Made by a program: the position numbers and the translations under genes | Part shown: positions 18,513 through 27,771 of the stretch, piece after piece | How the letters are laid out: the number at the start of each line of letters is the position of its first letter | Position numbering within the stretch: position 1 is the stretch's first letter | Assembly: GCF_036621415.1 (NCBI RefSeq) | Contig: NZ_CP030941.1 | Coordinates: 1,672,001 to 1,736,000, forward strand | Length of the DNA: 64,000 nucleotides | Direction of reading: 5' to 3' | DNA from: Nitratireductor thuwali | GTDB lineage: Bacteria > Pseudomonadota > Alphaproteobacteria > Rhizobiales > Rhizobiaceae | Notes under the pieces: model-generated | The model's input: only the letters and a program-made list of their open reading frames with translations | Told to the model about the DNA's origin: nothing | Database searches by the model: none

Positions 18513-19127
18513 TTACCGCTTCAACAGGAACACCGCCTGCTGGCCGAAGAAGTTCCAGAACCACCACGGCATGGACAGCCCGATCTTCTGCCCGTTGGCA
18601 TCCAGGGCGGCGGCGCTTTCCACCGTGGCGCCTATTTCCTCGCAGAGCGCAACGAAGTCGCGGATCGTGCAGAAGTGGATGTTCGGTGTGTCGTACCAGG
18701 AATAGGGCAGGTCCTTCGTCACCGGCATGCGCCCCTTGAACAGGAGGGAGAACCGCACCCGCCAATGGCCGAAATTGGGAAAGGAGACGATGGCGCGATC
18801 GCCGATGCGCAGGAGTTCGTCGAGCACCGTCCTCGGATTGTGTGTTGCCTGGAGCGTCTGCGACAGAACCACGTAATCGAACCCCCGGTCCGGATAGAAA
18901 ACGAGATCGCGGTCGGCGTCGCCCTGTACCACCGAAAGGCCCCGCGCCACGCATTCGTTGACGCCGCGCTGCGAGATTTCCAGGCCCCGCCCATCGACTT
19001 TCTTCTGGCCTTCGAGCAGTTCCAGCAGCGCCCCGTCGCCCGAACCGACATCCAGCACTTTCGCGCCCGGCCTGATGAGATCGGCGATGACCTGGAGGTC
19101 GACCCGCTGGGCGTTGTTCACGCTCAT
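18513..19127 (-). CDS. metW: methionine biosynthesis protein MetW
   Basis: 204 residues with a methyltransferase fold: [17 protein letters not shown] (SAM motif I) around 22-38 and the MetW-specific [16 protein letters not shown] and [10 protein letters not shown] segments. MetW partners MetX, and evidence from related bacteria indicates that it stimulates homoserine acetylation. Its ATG overlaps the metX stop by four bases (ATGA), so the two are translationally coupled, and both are governed by the SAM-II leader ahead of metX. Confidence 0.96.
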   Translation of the reverse strand: MSVNNAQRVDLQVIADLIRPGAKVLDVGSGDGALLELLEGQKKVDGRGLEISQRGVNECVARGLSVVQGDADRDLVFYPDRGFDYVVLSQTLQATHNPRTVLDELLRIGDRAIVSFPNFGHWRVRFSLLFKGRMPVTKDLPYSWYDTPNIHFCTIRDFVALCEEIGATVESAAALDANGQKIGLSMPWWFWNFFGQQAVFLLKR

Positions 19128-20293
19128 GACGAAATCCCCGCATTGCGCGCGGCCGATTTCAGGAAGCCACCGACGGCAGCGTGAAACTCCGGCTCGTCCA
19201 GAAGAAAGGCGTCATGCCCGCGGTCGGTTTCGATCTCGACGAAGGAAACGGATGCGCCGGCCGCGTTTAGCGCATGGACCACCATCCGGCTTTCCTCCGT
19301 CGGGAACAGCCAATCGCTTGTGAACGAGACGACGCAGAAGCGGGTTTTCGTGCCCGTGAAGGCGCGGGTGAGATGACCGTCATGCTCGGCGGCCAGGTCG
19401 AAATAGTCCATCGCCCTCGTCAGGTAGAGATAGGAATTGGCGTCGAAGCGGTCGACGAAGGTGATGCCCTGATGGCGCAGATAGCTTTCGATCTGGAATT
19501 CGGCGTCGAATCCGAATGTGAGTTGCTCGCGATCCTGAAGATTGCGCCCGAACTTGCGATGCAGCGCCGGCTCAGACAGATAGGTGATGTGGGCGGCCAT
19601 GCGGGCCACAGCCAGTCCCTTGCCGGGATGCTTGCCCGATTTCAGATAGGCGCCGCCGTGCCAGTCCGGGTCGGCCATCACCGCCTGGCGACCCACCTCG
19701 TGAAAGGCAATATTCTGCGCCGTGTGCCGCGCGCCGGTCGCGACAGGCACGGCGGTCAGCACCCGGTCGGGAAAGCTCGCCGCCCATTCAAGCACCTGCA
19801 TGCCGCCCATCGATCCGCCGATGACGGAGAACAGCCGCTCAATGCCCAGGTGATCGACTAGCATGGCCTGTGCGCGCACCATGTCCTTGATGGTGATGAC
19901 GGGCAGGTTGAGCCCGTAGGGTTCGCCCGTCTCCGGGTTCAGGCTGGCCGGACCGGTGGAGCCGAGGCAACTGCCGATTACATTGGCGCAGATGACGAAA
20001 AACCGGTCGGTGTCGATGACCCGCCCCGGCCCCACCAGCGCCTCCCACCAGCCGGGCTTGCCCGTCACGGGATGTGTGTTCGCCACATGCTGATCGCCGG
20101 TGAGCGCATGGCAGATGAGAATGGCGTTGGAGCGGTCATCGTTGAGCGAGCCATAGGTCTGATAGGCAGTCTGGAAGGGCGATAGGGTGAGGCCGGCGGC
20201 AAGCTTCAGCGGCTTGTCCGGCCCGAACCTTACGACCTGGCTCGACGGCTCATTGGCCTCGTCGCGCGCCTTTGCCACTCTTGAACGCGTCAT
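19124..20293 (-). CDS. metX: homoserine O-acetyltransferase
   Basis: 389 residues. An alpha/beta hydrolase that acetylates homoserine with acetyl-CoA, the first committed methionine step. The nucleophile elbow GGSMGGMQ contains Ser161; the C-terminal DRGHDAFL supplies the catalytic histidine. [10 protein letters not shown] around 61-70 and [14 protein letters not shown] around 104-117 are family hallmarks. The leader carries a promoter, a SAM-II riboswitch and an intrinsic terminator in that order, so expression should fall when S-adenosylmethionine is abundant. Followed by overlapping metW. Confidence 0.97.
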   Translation of the reverse strand: MTRSRVAKARDEANEPSSQVVRFGPDKPLKLAAGLTLSPFQTAYQTYGSLNDDRSNAILICHALTGDQHVANTHPVTGKPGWWEALVGPGRVIDTDRFFVICANVIGSCLGSTGPASLNPETGEPYGLNLPVITIKDMVRAQAMLVDHLGIERLFSVIGGSMGGMQVLEWAASFPDRVLTAVPVATGARHTAQNIAFHEVGRQAVMADPDWHGGAYLKSGKHPGKGLAVARMAAHITYLSEPALHRKFGRNLQDREQLTFGFDAEFQIESYLRHQGITFVDRFDANSYLYLTRAMDYFDLAAEHDGHLTRAFTGTKTRFCVVSFTSDWLFPTEESRMVVHALNAAGASVSFVEIETDRGHDAFLLDEPEFHAAVGGFLKSAARNAGISS

Positions 20294-20323
20294 TGCGCCT
20301 CTCTATGCGCCGGCCGCAAGCAA

Positions 20324-20355
20324 CAAAAAACCGGCATTGCCATCGCAAAGCCGGT
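20324..20355 (-). terminator. intrinsic terminator between the SAM-II aptamer and metX
   Basis: Minus strand: ACCGGC-T-TTGC-GATG-GCAA-T-GCCGGT, ten base pairs with one T-T mismatch and a four-base loop, followed at once by six T residues. It lies about 15 bases after the SAM-II aptamer and 30 bases before the metX start, the position expected for ligand-controlled premature termination. Confidence 0.8.
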
Positions 20356-20369
20356 CAGAAAGCTGCACG

Positions 20370-20425
20370 GCCTTTTAGCGACTTGTTTTACGTGGCTGCA
20401 AGCCGACCGGCCAAATCACCACGAC
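20370..20425 (-). ncRNA. SAM-II riboswitch (metX leader)
   Basis: Read on the minus strand, the segment contains CGTGGTGATTTGG, then GGCTTGCAGCCACG and ends GTCGCTAAAAGGC, the conserved parts of the alphaproteobacterial metA/SAM-II motif. CGTGG pairs with CCACG to form the main stem and the 3' GCTAAAA segment forms the H-type pseudoknot around S-adenosylmethionine. It starts about five bases after the predicted transcription start and precedes a terminator, so binding probably stops transcription of metX-metW. Confidence 0.93.
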
Positions 20426-20436
20426 AGTTGACCAAG

Positions 20437-20465
20437 CTTTTACGGCCACAGGCCCTTTGCGTCAA
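20437..20465 (-). promoter_or_regulatory. sigma-70 type promoter of metX-metW
   Basis: On the minus strand TTGACG (20465-20460) and TAAAAG (20442-20437) are separated by exactly 17 bases. Transcription would begin near 20430, a few bases ahead of the SAM-II aptamer. Confidence 0.7.
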
Positions 20466-20513
20466 CGCGGTTGATGGGCTAAAGCAGGCGGCTTCAATTC
20501 ACGGGAAATTCCG

Positions 20514-21614
20514 ATGAGCCTAGCTGACCGCCCCCAACCGAAACCCGGCGTCATGGACATCGCCGCCTATGTGCCCGGCCGCGAAACCGCGCCCGGCGCC
20601 GCAAAGGTCTGGAAGTTGTCCTCCAACGAAACACCGCTCGGCCCCTCGCCTGCGGCGGTCGAGGCCATGCGCGCGGCAGCAGAACATCTCGAACTTTATC
20701 CGGACGGCTCCGCGACCGCGCTGCGTGACGCCATCGCCAGCGCCCATGGGCTCAATCCCGAGAACATCCTGTGCTCCAACGGTTCGGACGAGCTGCTCGG
20801 CCTGCTGGCCCATGTCTACCTCAATCCGGGCGATGAAGGCATCTTCACCGAGCACGGCTTCCTCGTCTACCGCATCCAGATCCTGGCCAACGGCGCCACG
20901 CCGGTCGTGGTCAAGGAAAAGGACGAACGCGCGGATGTGGATGCCATCCTGGCGGCCGTCACCGAGCGCACAAAGATCGTCTTCCTGGCCAATCCGAACA
21001 ACCCAACCGGCACCTATCTGCCGATGGACGAAGTGCGCCGTCTGCAGGCGGGCCTGCCGAAACATGTCCTCCTGGTGCTGGATGCGGCCTATGCCGAATA
21101 CGTGCGGCGCAACGACTACGAATCCGGTATCGAGCTCGTCTCGTCCTCGCAGAACGTGGTGATGACGCGCACCTTCTCAAAGATCTACGGGCTCGCGGCG
21201 CTGCGTATCGGCTGGATGTATGCGCCGGCCCCTATCGTCGACGCCGTCAACCGCGTGCGCGGGCCGTTCAACGTCAACGCGCTGGCCATTGCCGCCGGCG
21301 CTGCGGCAATCGGCGACAGGGCGCATGTCGAAGAGGCTGTGGCCCATAACGACCAGTGGCTTTCCTGGCTGACCGGGGAACTGACCGCGCTCGGCTTGCG
21401 CGTCACGCCTTCGGCTGGCAACTTCCTGCTGATCCATTTCCCGGAGAACGACGGCAGGACGGCCGAGCAGGTTGACGCCTTCCTGCTCAAGCGGGGCTAT
21501 GTGCTGCGCCGCGTCGCCGCCTATGGCTTTCCGAATGCGCTGCGCATGAGCGTGGGCACGGAGGAGGCCAATCGCGGCGTGGTGGCCGCGCTCACCGACT
21601 TCATGGGTGGCTGA
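20514..21614 (+). CDS. hisC: histidinol-phosphate aminotransferase (HisC family, aromatic-pathway context)
   Basis: 366 residues, fold-type I PLP enzyme. [12 protein letters not shown] near the start, NPNNPTGTY near 162, DAAYAEYVR near 190 and the Schiff-base lysine in [14 protein letters not shown] (Lys223) are intact; substrate arginine lies in the C-terminal region. It interconverts histidinol phosphate and imidazole-acetol phosphate; because tyrC overlaps its 3' end, this copy may mainly transaminate prephenate or arylpyruvates, a known side activity of HisC paralogues. Divergent from the metX leader across 220 bases. Confidence 0.92.
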   Translation: MSLADRPQPKPGVMDIAAYVPGRETAPGAAKVWKLSSNETPLGPSPAAVEAMRAAAEHLELYPDGSATALRDAIASAHGLNPENILCSNGSDELLGLLAHVYLNPGDEGIFTEHGFLVYRIQILANGATPVVVKEKDERADVDAILAAVTERTKIVFLANPNNPTGTYLPMDEVRRLQAGLPKHVLLVLDAAYAEYVRRNDYESGIELVSSSQNVVMTRTFSKIYGLAALRIGWMYAPAPIVDAVNRVRGPFNVNALAIAAGAAAIGDRAHVEEAVAHNDQWLSWLTGELTALGLRVTPSAGNFLLIHFPENDGRTAEQVDAFLLKRGYVLRRVAAYGFPNALRMSVGTEEANRGVVAALTDFMGG

Positions 21615-22554
21615 TCCCGTGCCGGACATCCACTTTGAAAAGGTCGCCCTGATCGGTATCGGCCTCATCGGCTCCTCCCTCGCCCGCGTCATCCGGCGGG
21701 TAGGGTTGGCTGGCGAAATCGCGATTTCGACCCGCCGCGCCGAAACGCTCGCGCGTGCCCGCGAATTGAGACTGGGCGACAGCTACCATCCGGATGCGGC
21801 GGAGGCAGTAAGGAACGCCGAGCTGGTCATTGTCTGCGTTCCGGTGGGCGCTTCCGGCGCTGTGGCCGCCGACATTGCCGGCGCGCTGCTGCCCGGCGCC
21901 ATTGTCACCGATGTCGGGTCCACCAAAGGTTCCGTCATCAGCCAGATGCAGCCCTACCTGCCGGAGAACGTGCATTTCGTTCCCGGCCATCCCATCGCCG
22001 GCACCGAGCACTCGGGACCGGATGCCGGCTTTGCCGAATTGTTCGAGGGCCGCTGGTGCATCCTGACCCCGCCGGAAGGCACCGATGCCGGCGCCGTTGC
22101 GAGGCTGAGCAGGTTCTGGGAGCACTGCGGCTCGACTGTCGACATCATGGACCCGCAGCACCACGACATGGTGCTGGCCATCGTCTCGCACCTGCCGCAT
22201 ATCATTGCCTACAATATCGTCGGAACCGCAGACGATCTCGAGACGGTGACGAAATCGGAAGTGATCAAATATTCGGCATCGGGCTTCCGGGACTTCACGC
22301 GCCTGGCCGCCTCCGATCCCACCATGTGGCGGGACGTGTGCCTGCACAACCGCGACGCCATCCTGGAAATGCTGTCGCGCTTTTCCGAAGACCTGTCGGC
22401 TCTCCAGCGCGCCATCCGCTGGGGCGACGGCGACAAGCTCTTCGAGATGTTCACCCGCACCCGCGAAATCCGCCGCTCCATCATCGAGGCCGGCCAGGAG
22501 ATCGACGTCCCCGATTTCGGCCGTCATGTGCTGAGCCACCCGCACAAGGATTGA
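21607..22554 (+). CDS. tyrC: prephenate/arogenate dehydrogenase
   Basis: 315 residues. NAD(P)-dependent oxidative decarboxylation of prephenate or arogenate for tyrosine synthesis. Rossmann motif [10 protein letters not shown] around 17-26; [11 protein letters not shown] near 130 supplies the catalytic histidines; [17 protein letters not shown] near 182 is the helical-domain signature. It starts at GTG 21607, overlapping hisC by eight bases; a second GTG at 21619 is also possible. The coupled hisC-tyrC pair is consistent with a tyrosine-forming unit. No ACT domain is present, so feedback control by an attached domain is unlikely. Confidence 0.95.
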   Translation: MADPVPDIHFEKVALIGIGLIGSSLARVIRRVGLAGEIAISTRRAETLARARELRLGDSYHPDAAEAVRNAELVIVCVPVGASGAVAADIAGALLPGAIVTDVGSTKGSVISQMQPYLPENVHFVPGHPIAGTEHSGPDAGFAELFEGRWCILTPPEGTDAGAVARLSRFWEHCGSTVDIMDPQHHDMVLAIVSHLPHIIAYNIVGTADDLETVTKSEVIKYSASGFRDFTRLAASDPTMWRDVCLHNRDAILEMLSRFSEDLSALQRAIRWGDGDKLFEMFTRTREIRRSIIEAGQEIDVPDFGRHVLSHPHKD

Positions 22555-22566
22555 GGATACGTCCGT

Positions 22567-23562
22567 TCAGATCGCCGGTATCTGGCCAAGCCGGACAAAA
22601 CCGAGAGAGACGCGGCCGTCCTTTATGCGCAGTGGAAGTGGCTGGCCCGCGAGACCGGCAATCAGGCCGGATGCGGCCTCCAATTGGTCTTTGAGCGGCG
22701 GGAATGCTTGGCCGGCGAGCGTTGCGATACGCGCGGGTTCGTTGGCTTCGATGCGGAGCTCGGCGTCGATGAGCCCGTTTTCACCGACGGACACGGTGCC
22801 TGAGACCGACAGCCTGGCGCCTCCTCCGGCCTCGCCGATGAGCAGCTCGTCGATCTGCCATGAAGAACCGTGAAGCTCCCGTTCACCGCGCAGGAAACGC
22901 CCCACGCCATCCTCCAGCGTGGCTGATATGCTGCCGCTGACTGCCGGCAGGTCGATCGCGACTGCTTCGCCGGGCGCCAGATCGTCGAAGCGCGCGGCGA
23001 ACTGCAGGTCATTCTCCGCCGGCCGCGCATGAAATTCGGTACGGCTGGCGGTAGCCACCGTGCCGGCGGCGCCTTCCTTGCGCGCAAGCACCAAATCCTT
23101 GCCTTCGCTGGAGAAGATGTTGGGCAGTGGCGTCGCGATGCGCGCGCTGGCGCGCAGGACCCGCCAGTCAAGCTCGACCGCCGGGCCGAACGGCAGCACA
23201 ATCGCCGCAGGGCCATCGATCTCGCCGACCACCCGCGCCGGCTGATAGATCTGCGCGGCCGAACGAAAGGCGCCGGTGCGCACCGAGACCCCCTCGTTCA
23301 CGTCTTCATAGTAAAGGCTTCGGCAGAAAATCCCGATGCGGAAGGGGTATCCCTTCGCTTCCAGCTCCTCACAATGCGCGCGCAGCCCATCGCGGTTGAG
23401 GGCGGCGATGGCGTCCCGCGCTTCGCGTTCGACCTGGCGCGCGAAATAGTGCCAGGCGGCGCTATAGGCGGCGATGGCGAGGACGATTGCGCCAGCGAAC
23501 AGCGCGATGCGCCGCGCGTAACGCGATCCCCGCCGATCGGCCGACCCATTGCTTGACGCCAT
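22567..23562 (-). CDS. DUF2125 membrane-anchored protein
   Basis: 331 residues. One N-terminal membrane helix (RRIALFAGAIVLAIAAYSAAW, about 17-37) anchors a long periplasmic domain of the DUF2125 family. Segments such as GYPFRIGIFCRSLYYED and a C-terminal KDGRVSLGFVRLGQIPAI are typical. The function is unknown; the repetitive beta strands recall AsmA-like lipid-handling proteins, which is inference. I chose ATG 23562, preceded by GGGAG. It converges on tyrC with 12 bases between and diverges from the ChaC-like gene with 67 bases between. Confidence 0.88.
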   Translation of the reverse strand: MASSNGSADRRGSRYARRIALFAGAIVLAIAAYSAAWHYFARQVEREARDAIAALNRDGLRAHCEELEAKGYPFRIGIFCRSLYYEDVNEGVSVRTGAFRSAAQIYQPARVVGEIDGPAAIVLPFGPAVELDWRVLRASARIATPLPNIFSSEGKDLVLARKEGAAGTVATASRTEFHARPAENDLQFAARFDDLAPGEAVAIDLPAVSGSISATLEDGVGRFLRGERELHGSSWQIDELLIGEAGGGARLSVSGTVSVGENGLIDAELRIEANEPARIATLAGQAFPPLKDQLEAASGLIAGLAGQPLPLRIKDGRVSLGFVRLGQIPAI

Positions 23563-23629
23563 GCTGGTACTCCCGCTAGCTCGTTGCGCGGCGCGAAGCC
23601 GCCGGTACATATGCAACTGGCAGGTGGAA

Positions 23630-24160
23630 ATGGACGATTTTTGGGTCTTTGGCTATGGCTCATTGATGTGGCGGCCGGGTTTTGCCCATGTCGAGACGCG
23701 CAAGGCGCGCCTTTTCGGCTATCGGCGCGCGCTGTGCATCCGTTCCCACGTCCATCGCGGCACGCCCGACCGCCCCGGCCTCGTGCTCGGGCTGGATCGG
23801 GGAGGTTCCTGCGTCGGCATGGCTTTCCGGGTTCCGGGCGAATTGTCGGATGAGGCACTCGCCTACCTGCGCGAACGCGAGCTCGTCACCAACGTCTATC
23901 GCGAGCGGCATCTGCCCATCCGCCTGGAGGACGGCGCAGCGGTGACCGCGACCACCTATGTCGTCGACCGCACCCATCACCAATATGCCGGCAGCCTGCC
24001 CGTGGAAGAGGCGGCGCGGGCGGTGAGCGGCGCCATCGGCCAGTCCGGCCGCAACGACGAATATGTGCTCAACACCATCGCCCATCTGCAGGCGCTGGGG
24101 ATAAGCGATCATTGGCTGGAAGCAGTGGCATCGCGCATCGCGCCCGGACAGATGCCGTGA
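23630..24160 (+). CDS. ChaC-like gamma-glutamylcyclotransferase
   Basis: 176 residues. The N-terminal WVFGYGSLMWRPGF is the substrate-binding loop of the ChaC/GGCT fold; RELVTNVYRER around 80 supplies the catalytic acid region and GRNDEYVLNTIAHL near 142 is ChaC-specific. Such enzymes cleave glutathione (or other gamma-glutamyl compounds) to 5-oxoproline and a dipeptide. The start is ATG 23630 after AGGTGGAA; the upstream in-frame extension is not family-like. Glutathione specificity is inferred from similarity. Confidence 0.92.
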   Translation: MDDFWVFGYGSLMWRPGFAHVETRKARLFGYRRALCIRSHVHRGTPDRPGLVLGLDRGGSCVGMAFRVPGELSDEALAYLRERELVTNVYRERHLPIRLEDGAAVTATTYVVDRTHHQYAGSLPVEEAARAVSGAIGQSGRNDEYVLNTIAHLQALGISDHWLEAVASRIAPGQMP

Positions 24161-24186
24161 GCGGAACCGGCTGGCTACCTACTGGG

Positions 24187-24231
24187 GCATGATCTTCTCC
24201 GAAAGCCGGCATCCACTTTTCGCGATCATGC
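24187..24231. repeat. intergenic inverted repeat with GCATGATC/GATCATGC ends
   Basis: The gap between the convergent ChaC-like gene and plsC holds a 45-base unit bounded by GCATGATC and GATCATGC, with the inner arms CTCCGAAAGCC and ACTTTTCGCG. Very similar units (CATGATC...CCGAAAACCGG...CTTTTCGGGATCATGC) are scattered through many rhizobial genomes, recalled from general knowledge. It may act as a bidirectional transcription stop. Confidence 0.65.
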
Positions 24232-24232
24232 G

Positions 24233-25039
24233 CTAACCCGGCTGGGCCCTGGCGGGTATCCCGGCCTCAATCTCGCGCAGCCGGCGAAGGGCCGTCTCCG
24301 GCAATGGCGGAGCGCCGGGCGAACGCGCCGCCTCCACCAGCATCGCGTCGCAGGCGGCTTCAGTCTCGCGCACCAGCCGCTCCTGGAATTCTTCGCGCGA
24401 AAGGCCCGGTTCGATCGCCGGCAGGAAGCGCGCCTTTATCACGCCTGGATATCGCAGGAACCGCCGGCGCGGCCAATAAAGCCCGGCAACATGGGCCACC
24501 GGCACCACCGGCACGCCGAGCTGCGCGTAGAGCTCGACGATTCCGTATTTATAGGAAGGTTCCGCCCCCGGCGCCCGGCGTGTGCCTTCGGGATAGATGA
24601 TGAGCTGGCGGTTCTCCTTCATCCGCTCATGCGCCACCTTGATCGCCTTTCTCAGAGCCTTGGAGCGGCTGCCGCGGTCGATGGGGATCATCTTCATCTT
24701 GAGCACGTACCAGCCGAACAACGGTATCCAGGTGAGTTCGCGCTTGAGGATGTAGAGCGCGTCTGGAATGGACGGCAGGAAAGCGATCGTATCCCAGAAG
24801 GACTGGTGCTTGGGCGCGATGATACACGGCCCGTCCGGCAGGTTCTCAAGGCCGGTGATCTCGGCGCGCGTGCCCGCGAGAACCTTGTGCAGCCAAAGGC
24901 TGGAGGACGCCCAGAACTTGGGAACGAACCAGGCTTTCTTGCGCGGCAAAAGGAAATAGACCGGCGTGAAGACGATCATCTGCACGATCAAATTGAGATA
25001 GAAGGCGACGTTGAATACGATCGACCGCAGAATGAGCAT
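24233..25039 (-). CDS. plsC: 1-acyl-sn-glycerol-3-phosphate acyltransferase family protein
   Basis: 268 residues from ATG 25039. A hydrophobic N-terminus (about 5-31) places it at the inner membrane. The acyltransferase motif I is KHQSFWDT, His78-x4-Asp83, and motif III is IIYPEGTRR near 143; motif IV (VPVVPVAHVAG) follows. It acylates lysophosphatidic acid to phosphatidic acid, though rhizobia hold several paralogues, some acting on ornithine lipids, so the exact acceptor is not certain. An extra 14 codons upstream are possible but lack family resemblance. Confidence 0.9.
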   Translation of the reverse strand: MLILRSIVFNVAFYLNLIVQMIVFTPVYFLLPRKKAWFVPKFWASSSLWLHKVLAGTRAEITGLENLPDGPCIIAPKHQSFWDTIAFLPSIPDALYILKRELTWIPLFGWYVLKMKMIPIDRGSRSKALRKAIKVAHERMKENRQLIIYPEGTRRAPGAEPSYKYGIVELYAQLGVPVVPVAHVAGLYWPRRRFLRYPGVIKARFLPAIEPGLSREEFQERLVRETEAACDAMLVEAARSPGAPPLPETALRRLREIEAGIPARAQPG

Positions 25040-25143
25040 TGACAGGCTGCCCCGTTTCCGATGGAGACCAAAAGCCATCACAGCGCCTGTTACCGCAACG
25101 GCTTCCTTGGCGAAAGTCCCTGCGGCGTTATTGGCCGATCTGC

Positions 25144-25839
25144 TTATTTGCCAAGGTCGGCGTGAACCATGTCGTAGGATGCTCCGCTACCCTGACCGGC
25201 AACGAGGCCGCGCGCCAGCGAGGCGACGTATTTCGCATATTCAGTGAACAGAACCCTCAGCGCGTCGGGTTTGGCAAGCCATGCCCCGTCGCGCAGCGGC
25301 GTGTTGACGACCGGATAGGGCTGCAGATCGGCCATCGGCAGGATGCGGCGCATCTCCAAGAGGCTGCGCGGCATGTGATAGTTGTTCGTCACGACGATGA
25401 TGCTGCCGAAGGTATTGGCACTTGCCCATTTGCCGCTTTCCTCCGCATTGCCGATCGTGTTGAGAGCGACGCGATCGATGTCGACGCAGCAGTTGAACAG
25501 CGTACGGTCGCTGCCCGTGGCCAGGCGCAGATCGTCGATCCGGGCGACGGGATTCACGCCGCTGATGAGCAGGCGTTTGCCCATGCCGTCCTTCAGTAGG
25601 CCAATGGCGGCGTCGATGCGCGACTGGCCGCCGGTGAGCACGACGATGCCGTCGGCCGGCCGGAGTTCGGCGGGAGTTGTCAGCTTGGCGACATGATTGG
25701 CGAAAAAGGCAAAACCGCCGGCGAAAAACGCCGCGCCCGCAGCCACTGCCAGCAGCCCGGCCAGAAACGCCCTGCGCCACTTTGAGCGCGGGTGGAGCGG
25801 TCGAACGCCTTCTGCCCCAGGGTTCGCGGAGATGTTCAT
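25144..25839 (-). CDS. YdcF/SanA-like DUF218 membrane protein
   Basis: 231 residues. One membrane helix near residues 25-48 is followed by a Rossmann-like DUF218 domain: DGIVVLTGGQSRIDAAI around 60-78, KRLLISGVNP around 87, and ALNTIGNAEESGKWA, VVTNNYHMPRSLLEMRR in the second half. These proteins act at the envelope and SanA/YdcF relatives have been linked to envelope polysaccharide or barrier function; no reaction is established. Start ATG 25839 chosen over one 20 codons upstream. It lies between ftsX and plsC on the same strand, an order seen in rhizobia. Confidence 0.88.
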   Translation of the reverse strand: MNISANPGAEGVRPLHPRSKWRRAFLAGLLAVAAGAAFFAGGFAFFANHVAKLTTPAELRPADGIVVLTGGQSRIDAAIGLLKDGMGKRLLISGVNPVARIDDLRLATGSDRTLFNCCVDIDRVALNTIGNAEESGKWASANTFGSIIVVTNNYHMPRSLLEMRRILPMADLQPYPVVNTPLRDGAWLAKPDALRVLFTEYAKYVASLARGLVAGQGSGASYDMVHADLGK

Positions 25840-25951
25840 GCTCCCTTGGATAATGTCCAAATGCGGCGATGAATAGCCCGCAGCGCCGGTTGTGCGCAAA
25901 AAGAATTACAGCATGAAATCCCGACGTGAAAGCGCTGCCGGACCTTCATCG

Positions 25952-26947
25952 TTAGGTTTCGATGCGCTTAAGGTAGTTGATAACCGTGAGGTGCGTGGTC
26001 GCAGCCGTGAGAATAGCGATTACAACAACGATCAGGCCGACCCCCAGATATCCTGAAAGGCCGATGGCGAAATCTCCAAAAAGCGCCGAGGTCTGGTCGC
26101 CCTCGGGTGTCGCCACGTTGCGGGAAGACCACCAGGAAAAGGCGACAAACACGACGATGGCCGCGATGCCCCCCACCGCCGCGCCCCGCATGCCCGACAA
26201 GAGAAAGTGCCTGCGGAACTGCCGGGCGATGAAAGGCGCTTCCGCGCCGACGAAGTGAAGCACTTCGATGACGTGGCCATTGCCCGACATCGCACCGCGC
26301 GTGGCGAAGATGACGGTGAGTGCCGTCGCAGACAGCATGAGTGCCAGAACGGTGACGCCGATGGTGACCGTCGTGCGCGCCATGGTCACGAGCCGGTCCA
26401 CCCATGTGCGGTGATCGTCCAGCGCGGCGCTTGGCACAGCCGCGGCCAACTCGTCGCGCATGGCACTAAAGTCCGGCTTCTCGACCGGATCGATGGTGAC
26501 GATGACGAGCCGCGGCACCGGCAATTCGTCGATGTCGAGATCGGGGCCCAGCCAGGGCTCGAGCAGCCGGGCCGTCGCCTCCCTGCCGACAATGGACGCG
26601 CCGCGCACGCCGTTGTAGCCGCGCGCGATATCGCGCGCCTCCTCCAGCGCGGCCTCTATGTCGAGCCCTTCGCGCGGCTTGATCTGGATCGTCGCCTCGC
26701 GGGCAATCTGCGTCTGCCAAGTGGCGGCGGTATCCCGGACCAGCGTCACCGCACCCAGTGTCAGGCATGAAAGGAAGGTCATGATGGCGATCACAAGCAC
26801 CATCGCCCGGCCCGCTACATTGTCGGGCGGCACGATAGGCGCCTGCTGGCGCCCCAGCGTCTTGGCCGCCGTCTGCCTCATCCCCGCGCCGAGCCGGCGC
26901 GCCATGGCGCCCGCCTCGCTTGATCTTTTTGCCGCCCGGCTAATCAT
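25952..26947 (-). CDS. ftsX: cell division protein FtsX (ABC permease)
   Basis: 331 residues with four membrane helices: one near 50-75, then three in the C-terminal half, flanking a periplasmic domain (about 80-180) that in other bacteria contacts peptidoglycan-hydrolase activators. The family segment LHFVGAEAPFIARQFRRHFL near 230 is clear. FtsEX couples ATP hydrolysis in the cytoplasm to septal wall splitting. It starts at ATG 26947, overlapping ftsE by eight bases (ATGATTAG). A later in-frame ATG (MARRLGAG) cannot be excluded. Confidence 0.93.
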   Translation of the reverse strand: MISRAAKRSSEAGAMARRLGAGMRQTAAKTLGRQQAPIVPPDNVAGRAMVLVIAIMTFLSCLTLGAVTLVRDTAATWQTQIAREATIQIKPREGLDIEAALEEARDIARGYNGVRGASIVGREATARLLEPWLGPDLDIDELPVPRLVIVTIDPVEKPDFSAMRDELAAAVPSAALDDHRTWVDRLVTMARTTVTIGVTVLALMLSATALTVIFATRGAMSGNGHVIEVLHFVGAEAPFIARQFRRHFLLSGMRGAAVGGIAAIVVFVAFSWWSSRNVATPEGDQTSALFGDFAIGLSGYLGVGLIVVVIAILTAATTHLTVINYLKRIET

Positions 26948-27599
26948 AGATTTCGAGCCTTCCGCCCGCCAGCACCATGCGGCGCGCATCCACCTGTTCC
27001 ATCAGACCTATGTCGTGCGTGGCGATGACCACCGCCGTTCCCATGCGGTTCAGCTCAATGAGGAGGCGCAAGAGTCGGCGTGCGAGCTGCGGGTCGACAT
27101 TGCCGGTGGGCTCGTCGGCCAGGAGGATCCGCGGCTGCTCGATGAGCGCCCTGGCAATCGCCGCTCGCTGCTTCTCACCTCCGGACAAGACCGGCGGCAG
27201 CACGTGCATCCGCTCGCCCAGACCCACCCATTTGAGGAGTTCGGTCACGTCGGCCCGGTAGCTCGCCTCCTCGCGCCCGCGAACGCGCAGCGGCAGTGCC
27301 ACGTTCTCATAGGTCGTCAGATGGTCGAGCAGCCGGAAATCCTGGAAAACGACTCCGATGCGGCGGCGCAGCAGGGGCAGTTCCTGCCGGGTGATGCGGG
27401 CGCGGTCCTTGCCGAACATCGTTATCAGCCCGCGCGTCGGCTTCAGCGACATGAAAAGAAGCCGCAGCAGTGTCGTCTTGCCGGTACCCGACGGCCCGCT
27501 CAGAAACTGGAACGACCGCTCAGGCAGATGGAAGGTGATGTCGCGGAGCACCTCCGGACCCATCCCATATCTGAGGCCTACATTCTCGAAACGAATCAC
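26940..27599 (-). CDS. ftsE: cell division ATP-binding protein FtsE
   Basis: 219 residues, normal for FtsE. Walker A GPSGTGKTT near 35-43, signature LSGGEKQRAAIARAL near 138 and Walker B ILLADEPTGNVD near 160 are intact, with the switch histidine in IATHDIGL. It energises FtsX at the divisome. Transcribed leftwards with ftsX; about 170 bases separate it from the divergent membrane-protein gene. Confidence 0.95.
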   Translation of the reverse strand: MIRFENVGLRYGMGPEVLRDITFHLPERSFQFLSGPSGTGKTTLLRLLFMSLKPTRGLITMFGKDRARITRQELPLLRRRIGVVFQDFRLLDHLTTYENVALPLRVRGREEASYRADVTELLKWVGLGERMHVLPPVLSGGEKQRAAIARALIEQPRILLADEPTGNVDPQLARRLLRLLIELNRMGTAVVIATHDIGLMEQVDARRMVLAGGRLEIYD

Positions 27600-27771
27600 G
27601 GACTGCCGCCTGTTGCTGTATGGATGGTCGCCGGTCGCGCTGGACCAGCCTCCGCCGAACCTCCGCCCGCATGGTTAATGTCAGGTTAATTCCGGCCGGG
27701 CACTGGCGAAGCATTAACCAGTCTGCTTTACCGTGTAACAGACGCTGGCGAAAGGACGGTTCGAATCCGAA

